DNA from: Serratia symbiotica
GTDB lineage: Bacteria; Pseudomonadota; Gammaproteobacteria; Enterobacterales; Enterobacteriaceae
Reading direction: 5' to 3'
NCBI GenBank assembly: GCA_900380265.1
Contig: LR025083.1
Coordinates: 1,612,001-1,676,000, forward strand
Length of the DNA: 64,000 nucleotides
A program made the position numbers and the translations under genes. The notes beneath the pieces are model-generated. The model worked only from the letters and a program-made list of their open reading frames with translations. It made no database searches and had not been told where the DNA came from. Positions 56,880 to 64,000 of the stretch are shown piece by piece. The number at the start of each line of letters is the position of its first letter. Positions within the stretch are counted from its first letter, which is position 1.

Positions 56880-59130
56880 CTCTTAATAGCTAGATAGCGA
56901 GAGCAGTGGCAATGTTAAATCATGAACTGGGTTACTAGTATTAGGCTACAATCTGAACTTAATAACAGAAAATGGCGGCTGTGAGCCCTGTCAATAAAAT
57001 AGTGAAATTTTCTGGCAGTTGGCTATGAGCTAGACGTGCGTCGTTAACCATAGACACGGCAGAGAGAAGTGCTTTTGTTAGAGGTCGGCGTCATTTTTCT
57101 TACGACTCGTATATGTTCACTACTTAATTTCTACTAGGAACCCCGGCAGGGTACATTAGCACACCCGTGGTTGTATTAATTTAAATAAGCTATGTAGCTT
57201 GGCCTTAGCTGTAACTAAGCAGTTGTTGTAGCAATGAGCAAGTACGTCAACACCAACGGCTACATAGTGATTTAATCCTTTTAGAATTAACACCAAAAGA
57301 AATCGCAATGCAATGCCTGACGCACGTGACGAAGACCTAGCACTTGGGATAAAAAGCAAAGAAATACTTCTTTGACCTCTCATATTTCTCTAGGTGAGAC
57401 AGGTGTGGGAGTAAGACGTTCGATCACCTATCCACTACTCAAAGATATTATAGCGTGCTCATATAAGGTGCTAATCGAACTAAAAACGCAACATAGAATA
57501 ACTGAAGATCGAAAAGCATGGGCTACTAATAGTAGTTAATAAAAGAATACCGAAACGCCTTTGAGCCAGTATGCGATATGCTGCAAAGCAGGTGAACCTG
57601 CTGTTAACCAGCTATTTTGGCAGTATTTAGCATAATCTCGACAGCCTTCCGCATACTAAGGCTGCAGGTCTTAACTTATGATCTAATTACCTACCAAAAG
57701 AATCTCCCTCTGTTAGATCAGGCACTATCAACAATGTGGCCACTATCGCTGAGTGTAATGAACGGCCTCAATCTTTAGCATGCCAATCTGAATAGTTGGT
57801 TCAACTGCTTAGAACCGCTAGTTGGCTGTCATCTGTTTTTGGATAAACACCTCTTACCCCGCTAAATCCATACCGGTCTAAGTGCGAAAACCCGCTTATA
57901 TGAAGCATCTAAAAACTAGTTCGTATTCACGGTATGGAAGAGTAACCAAGCAGCCTACAAACATCTACACTGCATGTGTATGGAATCGAAATAGTAGTTA
58001 ATTGAACGCCTACAGCGCAGTAAGCCGCTCTTACGCTTACTCACAACCGCGTACGTAATGCGAAGGCAGGAAATGCCTGGTAGGGATTGCAAATTTGCAT
58101 AGCCAATGGAAGCCTCTTCATATGCAGCGCGCGCAGAGGCACACCCTGGATGTTTAAAAAATACCGACCTTAGCCTAGGATGAACTAGGCTATTTCCACA
58201 TGCTCCTGCAATGCAGAGCAAGACTTAGCTTTCAAATAAGAAAATCTTGACAAAAACGCTACCTAACTAAAATTAGAAATACATTTAATAGGCGATCATT
58301 GAACAAGAACGCCTTGCCTTGTATTTACTAGTACTTTGCGGAGCAAAGCTTAATGAAATCATGGAAGATTTAGATTAGCACCTCGGTGGTTTTGTTGTTA
58401 ACCAGAAAGACAAGGTCAGCGCTACGCCCACTACCTGCAAAGCCACACTCATTATCAGGGGAATAACCCGTCCTGCTCATTCCTGTTCAGTGTGCGGAAA
58501 GTGCACTGACTGACCAAGAATACCCTAAATATTGACAGACCAGGAATTATCCCGGTCTGCTTATTATTACGTGCAGCTATCACACGTAAGGTGATCACCT
58601 AATAGCGCGACTTAGCACTGCGCGATGAACTAAAACATTTGCAAAGCTAGAATCGGTATCATCCAGATTGACATGCCCGTGCTACGGACAGGTCTTGCAG
58701 TGCCTTAATCCAACTCGGCTACATACCTGAAGCAGATAGTTAACGCCTTTACATTAAACCCTATGGTTAGGTAAAATAATACTGAAGTCCGTACCACATT
58801 TCTTACTGCCAGTTCAACAACATCATAAATTTAATCGCAGTGTTAGATATCCTGCTAATCAGGGAATAAAGACCTCACATGCCGATACAGAACTGTTGGA
58901 AAGGTTTAAAATGTAAGTATCCGACAAGCACCCTCCAAAGACCGCTAACCTTTGTTCGCCGACGTAGGCTAACATAAACATGCATAAAAGCGCTGCTCCG
59001 TAAGGCGCTCGACACATCCCGTAGCAATACCTATGGATTACCCCAACGGAGGCCTGAAACTCTATATTTTTAGCCGCCTGTATTGCTGACTACGGAGAAG
59101 TGACGCAAGCAGCTAGCCTAGATAGTATTA
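56880..59130 (+). pseudogene. metE: Decayed metE (cobalamin-independent methionine synthase)
   Basis: MetE makes methionine from homocysteine with methyltetrahydrofolate. WPLSLSVMNGLNL (about 57740) matches WLLSAGLINGRNVW, and GLSAKTRLYEASKN near 57870 matches the DLSVETRLDAEVKS segment. GIIQIDMPVLRTGL (about 58660) matches GIIQIDEPALREGL, with the catalytic-site Glu changed to Met. TSHADTELLERFK near 58880 matches TSRSDMELLESFE, and an IKALLRKA stretch near 58985 matches IEALLKKAAK. Stops and frameshifts are frequent, but length is nearly full. Confidence 0.92.
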
Positions 59131-59543
59131 ATTCTTAAAAGCCTGTTTGTCCATTCGCCACTCATCTGTTACGGTTATATACATGGCATACTTTCATCAC
59201 CTATCCCATAGGTCAATATTATTGAGCATTTAACTTTTGGTGCTACTTACTCTAGTCAGGAACTCCCTGTACGCTATAGTTATCACGCAATCTTGGGATG
59301 CACACGATCCAAAATGATCTGGTCCTACTAAACAAATTCTGAGTTTCATGTGAGTTAGTATTCCTCATTCACCTTAGTCACTGACTGATATAAGCTCCAA
59401 GATATTCATCAACTGCATTTATTAGGTACAGAAAAATACGATTTCAATAAGTTCCCAACCCATTTATCGTTTATTGTCGCTCTCCCCAACTTACATCATT
59501 GAGGGTATAGTAATCATAAATATTGCTTATCAGGAGCCATATA
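59131..59543. other. Short desert before the DedA-family gene
   Basis: By synteny udp (uridine phosphorylase) or dlhH could have been here or just beyond. I see no match to either. The region ends in the ribosome site of the next gene. Confidence 0.45.
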
Positions 59544-60053
59544 TTGACCTTTAATACCGTTATTAATATGGTCAGCGAACTCGTGCACCAACATGCGAGC
59601 TGGGTTAGCCCCATTATCTTCTTCCTAGCGTTTGGCGAGTCGCTAGCGTTTCTTTCAGTGCTACTGCCAACTACACTGATCCTGCTATCAGTAGGGATGC
59701 TAATCAACAAAAGCGGTCTCGATTTCTGGGCGATTTGGTCGGCTGCTGCTGTTGGTGCGTTCTTTGGCGACTGGGTGTCTTATTGGATCGGTCATCACTA
59801 TCAGTCTCAAGTTGTTCAGATATGGCCTCTATCGCGTAATCCTCAAATACTGATACGCGGGCATGCCTTTTTTGAGCGCTGGGGGGTTCTTGGCATTTTT
59901 ATCGGCCGTTTCTTCGGTCCATTACGCGCCGTAGTACCATTGATCAGCGGCCTCTGCGGCATGCCGCAGGGCCATTTCCAGCTAGCGAATATCACCTCTG
60001 CGATGATTTGGGCGTTTGCCATGCTTGCTCCAGGCGCATGGAATATTAACTAG
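59544..60053 (+). CDS. DedA-family inner membrane protein
   Basis: DedA proteins are inner membrane proteins linked to proton motive force and to flipping of lipid carriers such as undecaprenyl phosphate. I choose the TTG at 59544 because AGGAG (59532-59536) lies 7 bases upstream; an in-frame TTG at 59523 is upstream of that site. The 169-residue product has hydrophobic segments around residues 15-35, 40-70 and 115-165. It shows family features FGESLAF-LSVLLPTT (the E-x3-P-type re-entrant motif), GDWVSYWIG and GRFFGPLRAVVPLISG with the conserved FxGPxR arginine. The end GAWNIN is abrupt, so a last membrane helix may be shortened. It matches no single E. coli paralogue well enough to name. Confidence 0.85.
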   Translation: MTFNTVINMVSELVHQHASWVSPIIFFLAFGESLAFLSVLLPTTLILLSVGMLINKSGLDFWAIWSAAAVGAFFGDWVSYWIGHHYQSQVVQIWPLSRNPQILIRGHAFFERWGVLGIFIGRFFGPLRAVVPLISGLCGMPQGHFQLANITSAMIWAFAMLAPGAWNIN

Positions 60054-61400
60054 CAAATGTACTGCAGATAAACCGCACGTAAAACGCGCACTGACACCCT
60101 TGTATGCAGTCAAGATTAGAGATACTGTCCCTTACCAGGCTCTTTCGGACATATGAATGTCAATAATAGGTTTGAATATACCGTATTAACTGAAAAGAAT
60201 TCTCCACTGGATAATGGGTCATTAGTCAAAATCATTATGCTGATGATTAATGTACGATTAGCGATGTTGCTTCTTCTGAAGGTTCCGCTAACATATCGGT
60301 GGTACTAATACTAATCAGTAAAAAAACTTGCTTTATAAAAGACATAGCCTTCAGGACTTTGGCATGGTTCACCAAAGTTAATTTTGATTTAGAGTACTCA
60401 TTATTCTTCATGTAAGATGAATACTAGTAAAGTACTCCGCTTCATAGAAGAGCTATTTTTCTTGACCTATTATCAGCTACTTCGTAGAACTACCATCAAA
60501 ATCTGGTTGATTCGTCATTTCTTTTACAACAACCGAGCTGAGGGCTTGCTGGGATAATTTGCAGGAAAGTAAAGCTAGCGCAGCATTTTCAAGCATCAGG
60601 AAATTCACAAGCGGCTGAGCAAGGAGTAGTGCAGGATATCAATCCCGATTCTCTGAACAATATCCTCGACGCTAACCTTCATCTCTGCAACGGAGAGCAA
60701 AGTCAATGGTTACTATACATGGTTATTATTCTGATTGTACGCTACATCACTATAAACTGAATGATGGCAAAGAGGCAATACAGCCGAGTATAGTAAAATC
60801 AGGCTGCGCCATGTTACGCTAACGTGCGATGTCATACTATAGGTATCAATCCAAAGTGGACTAGCAAACGCGTGCGTTTATTTATAATTTCCCGTTTCAC
60901 GAATCTTTCGAACAACAGATATTGAATCAAACACGTGGGCGCGTACCTATTTATCTGGCCGAACCTTTATATTTACTGCTTCAGGATATGGCCCTCATTC
61001 GGAATCTATGCCTGGAAACACATAATAGTTTGTTTATCGACCCTCTATCCACTACCACCTAATAATCTATTCATGCTGCATTGGCGTACGGTGAATTTTA
61101 GGACTATTTGCACTAATAAATCTTGCGCGAGTCATTTAGCCCTGATGAGAAACCCACAATGGACAGCCAGATTTACACGCCTCAAGTGCTGGACAGCTGC
61201 TATCTGATGCCACTCATTAAGCGCCATTTTGATCGTAATACCAACCATTATGTCTTTAATTTAAAATAGCAGAAGCTGCCCTAAAACCTTAAATTAACTA
61301 TTGCTGATTGTCTGGCGCTAAAAGCGAAGGTAAAGAGACAATGCCTTTGTTTGTATCTACACATATCACTCAAGACTCGCGCGACAATTTAATATCTATG
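60054..61400. other. Gene desert between DedA gene and rmuC remnant
   Basis: Nothing is recognised. The N-terminal part of decayed rmuC may reach into the right end. The plus frame 60935-61207 shows no family features. Fossil udp would be expected nearby but was not found. Confidence 0.45.
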
Positions 61401-62870
61401 AGATATGGCAGCGTATATGGTTTATAGTTACACCATACTTAAATGAGCCGAATATCGCATAGCTCTAAATTCACCCTTCCGCCTTAGCACTTTATATTTA
61501 ATTTTAATATCAATGAGTTGAGCTATACCTCAGTGAGTTAAATTGATGGGAACTGACTGCGATTAGAATTATCATTCTCTATCGCCAGAATTTATTCCGA
61601 GTACGACTTTAAACTTTTAACCTACCTGATTAACGCTCTATCAGTTTTACCACTGCACCTTCAAAGCAATATGCTGAAATCCATATAATTTCCCTTTCCC
61701 TTTATAGGGAATAGGTTCTTACCCTGCAGAGATAAACAGTTCAACACCAACCAAAGTAATCAGCACTCTTCTGTATTAGATGTGACGGGAACGATCGGCA
61801 CCCTCCTAGGGCAACTGATAGAGCACTTACTAATGCAGTAGGGTTATACATGACGCAGGAAAGAAAGCAATCCTGCACTCAACAGCGAACGACGAATCAC
61901 TGCCTAATTTGCAAGCTTGAAAAACCCTATTGTGAACATACCAACCGAATTTGCATAAAGAATCACTAAATCCTGGTTCCTCATCTTCTGTTAAAATTAC
62001 ATGAAGGACTAGATAAGTGTCAGAGACAGGTCCATACAGCTTTTAGTAAGAAACAGATGACACTATACGTTGACTTCTAAAACACTCAATTATAGGCAGT
62101 TCAATTCCATATGGTATAGAAAGCCTTAAAACAGAACGCGATAAAAACGACCAAACCCAGAACAAGTGAGCGAGATAGTTATTTAGGCTGGTTACTAGCA
62201 GTCTCTCAAACTTGTACGAAGAGAAGTATGAAGCACAGGTTAACATGAGGCCAGATTACCAGAGTCGAATGTAATCTTATATGCTCGTCCGGCTTCCGTA
62301 TGGTACAGATATTATGCACAAGGCAAAGGTCTCCTCAAATTACCTCTGAGAGTAATTTTAACTGTGAAAAAACAAAAGATATCAGGAGAGACACTCCACG
62401 AGTGTATGACCTCAGTGCGCGCCCGTATCTAGCTTCTAAGAAATAAGTATTATTACTACCTCCCAGTTTGTTCGCGCGTGATCATGTAACAATACTCATT
62501 CCCATCACACTAATTTCTACTGGCGACTGAGCGTAATCTGGAGATGATTAGCAAGTTGCTTAAGCAACAACAGCATGTTCATTATCTAGACCACTCTGCT
62601 GGTAGCGATGCGCTCTGCAACTAACGTGTGCTGTTAGGAGCACAAGTGCTAGACGGCCCAACACATTGCAGATCGGGCTGAACAGCTATATAAAGCCTAC
62701 TATTCGTCAACAACGAATCTCACATTCAGAAAGTTTAGACAAGTCTTAGACAAAGATCATAAATAAATCAACAAACCAACTACTCCTTATAATCATCGTA
62801 TCCACCACATCAGGGCCGCCGCATGCTAAGTGCCGAATTAAAGCAGTCAATGACTTTGTTATTCACTTAG
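61401..62870 (+). pseudogene. rmuC: Decayed rmuC (nuclease-like DNA recombination protein)
   Basis: RmuC limits recombination at inverted repeats. Only the C-terminal part is clear: LVAMRSATNVC (about 62600), EH, then AQHIADRAEQLYK (about 62655-62693) match LVALRTIANLWRYEHQSRN then AQQIADRASKLYD, with two in-frame stops. A later FRQVLDKDHK follows with looser match. The N-terminal two thirds is assigned only by family length (about 475-515 codons). It lies directly before ubiE as in E. coli. Confidence 0.8.
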
Positions 62871-63058
62871 CAAGGAGCTACAAGCGAATAAGCTGAGAGA
62901 GCAGTGGGAAATACACTAAAAAGTATGCGGCCGAAGGGAAAGAGCCCTTCCGCAAGCAAAGCAAACATGTTCTGTCCTTGAAACCCCTGGAAATGTAGGG
63001 TATTACGTGCCCTTCTGGTACACTTAATAGTAGAACATTAACTAAAAGCAGGCAGCAC

Positions 63059-63814
63059 ATGGAAGGAAAACAACAAACAACAACCTATTTTGGTTTTCGC
63101 TCCGTTTCTAGAGATCAAAAACAGGCCATGGTGGCGAATGTTTTTAATTCGGTATCGGCGAAGTATGACGTCATGAACGATCTGATCTCATTTGGGATCC
63201 ACCGGTTCTGGAAACGTTTCACGATTGACTGTAGTGGCGTGCGCCGTGGGCAGCGGGTATTAGATCTAGCTGGTGGGACAGGTGATTTATCGGCTAAACT
63301 TTCTATGGTTGTTGGGGAAAAGGGGCTGGTCGTGCTAGCGGATATCAATGATTCTATGCTTCAAGTGGGTCGAAACAAGCTCCGTAATCGAGGTATCGTC
63401 GGCAATATCACCTATGTTCAAGCCAATGCGGAAACATTACCGTTCTCTGATAATTATTTTGATTGCATCACTATCGCTTTCGGCCTCCGCAATGTGACCG
63501 ACAAAGACAAAGCACTGCGCGCGATGTTCCGTGTACTCAAACCTGGTGGCCGTTTAGTGATACTGGAATTTTCCACTCCTCACCTGGCAGCACTGAACAA
63601 AGCCTACGATGCCTATTCTTTTCATGTACTGCCAAAACTCGGTGCACTAATAGTGAAGGATCCAGATAGCTACCGTTACCTAGCTGAATCAATCCGCATG
63701 CATCCCGATCAGGAAACCTTGAAGAGTATGATGGGAAATGCTGGTTTCGATAACGTCACCTATTTTAATCTAACTTACGGCATTGTAGCCTTGCACCGTG
63801 GCTTTAAATTCTGA
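63059..63814 (+). CDS. ubiE: Ubiquinone/menaquinone C-methyltransferase UbiE
   Basis: UbiE performs the C-methylation step in both ubiquinone and menaquinone synthesis using S-adenosylmethionine. The 251 residues match E. coli UbiE (251). The N-terminal part has TYFGFRSV and [19 protein letters not shown] (about 38-56), then SAM motif [16 protein letters not shown] (about 68-82). It continues with LADINDSML, the substrate loop [24 protein letters not shown] and the C-terminal [12 protein letters not shown] purine-rich AAAAGCAGG site lies upstream. It is followed after one base by ubiJ, so the ubiEJB operon seems to be preserved. Confidence 0.97.
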   Translation: MEGKQQTTTYFGFRSVSRDQKQAMVANVFNSVSAKYDVMNDLISFGIHRFWKRFTIDCSGVRRGQRVLDLAGGTGDLSAKLSMVVGEKGLVVLADINDSMLQVGRNKLRNRGIVGNITYVQANAETLPFSDNYFDCITIAFGLRNVTDKDKALRAMFRVLKPGGRLVILEFSTPHLAALNKAYDAYSFHVLPKLGALIVKDPDSYRYLAESIRMHPDQETLKSMMGNAGFDNVTYFNLTYGIVALHRGFKF

Positions 63815-63815
63815 T

Positions 63816-64000
63816 ATGAGTATTCCAATTCTGTGTATCCCTATCTTAACTAGCGCGCTGGAAGCGGCATTCAACAGCTTACTCTTTCACAATCACAATA
63901 TTAAATCTTCCCGACAGAATTTGGTTGGCAAGGTGCTGCACCTTACCCTGGAGGAACTAGCTTCTCCACTAGTGCTTGTTTTTAGTGAGGAGCGCGTGAA
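63816..64000 (+). CDS. ubiJ: UbiJ, ubiquinone biosynthesis accessory factor (partial)
   Basis: UbiJ is an SCP2-domain protein that with UbiK scaffolds the soluble Ubi complex. The first 61 codons run to the window edge. The pattern PILTSALEAAFNSLL then NLVGKVLHLTLEEL and LVLVFSEERV follows E. coli UbiJ (PLVTAGIESLLN, RLLGKVLRVEVKGF, LILVFSERQV). The start ATG is 1 base after the ubiE stop. It is incomplete only because the window ends. Confidence 0.9.
   Translation, partial: MSIPILCIPILTSALEAAFNSLLFHNHNIKSSRQNLVGKVLHLTLEELASPLVLVFSEERV

Noticed and set aside
1-64000. A novel defence, CRISPR, toxin or secondary-metabolite system
   Set aside because: No repeat arrays, no multi-gene cluster of unknown intact genes and no unusual intact domains were found; all intact genes are core enteric genes.

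Overview
The window reads as a stretch of an extremely eroded Enterobacterales chromosome, most like a host-restricted insect symbiont. About 17 kb of 64 kb (roughly 27%) is intact protein-coding sequence: 19 genes, the last cut by the window edge. The rest is AT-rich non-coding DNA holding decayed gene remnants. All intact proteins resemble E. coli/Yersinia/Serratia orthologues at near-normal length. Gene order, including fossils, matches enteric order. The rsmD-ftsY-ftsE-ftsX-rpoH block lies between the uvrD-corA and metR-metE-rmuC-ubiE blocks, which I recall as a Yersinia/Serratia arrangement. A Serratia symbiotica-like or similar Yersiniaceae symbiont is my best inference, not proven. I see no rRNA, intact tRNA, CRISPR array, prophage or intact insertion sequence.

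Layout. 1-3.4 kb: intact tldE (pmbA) with fossil darP and fossil mpl. 5.7-16 kb: intact ssb, alr, dnaB and dusA, with fossil uvrA and fossil tyrB between them. 16.1-28.4 kb: a 12-kb desert with nothing recognisable, opened by a perfect 26-bp-arm palindrome next to dusA. 28.4-33 kb: a possible tRNA-cluster fossil, then the intact operon hemC-hemD-hemX-hemY. 33.3-42.1 kb: fossil cyaA, fossil cyaY, a short lptM, intact dapF, and fossil yigA, xerC and yigB. 42.2-45 kb: intact uvrD and fossil corA. 47.2-54.6 kb: intact tusA, fossil zntA, fossil yhhL, intact rsmD and ftsY, fossil ftsE and ftsX, intact rpoH. 55.9-64 kb: fossil metR and metE, a DedA-family gene, fossil rmuC, intact ubiE and the start of ubiJ.

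Retained functions are core ones: replication (DnaB, SSB, UvrD), wall precursors (Alr, DapF), protein targeting (FtsY), heat shock (RpoH), RNA modification (DusA, TusA, RsmD), early tetrapyrrole synthesis (HemC, HemD) and quinone synthesis (UbiE, UbiJ). Lost functions are nucleotide excision damage recognition (uvrA), cAMP signalling (cyaA), methionine and aromatic amino acid steps (metE, metR, tyrB), the FtsEX divisome transporter, XerC, metal transport (corA, zntA) and peptidoglycan recycling (mpl).

Fossils were recognised by reading degraded frames against remembered enteric proteins and expected neighbours. Their limits are approximate and no alignment was run. I found no convincing novel system. 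The most unusual things are the depth of gene decay with conserved order, the long perfect palindrome near dusA, and the large unexplained deserts.
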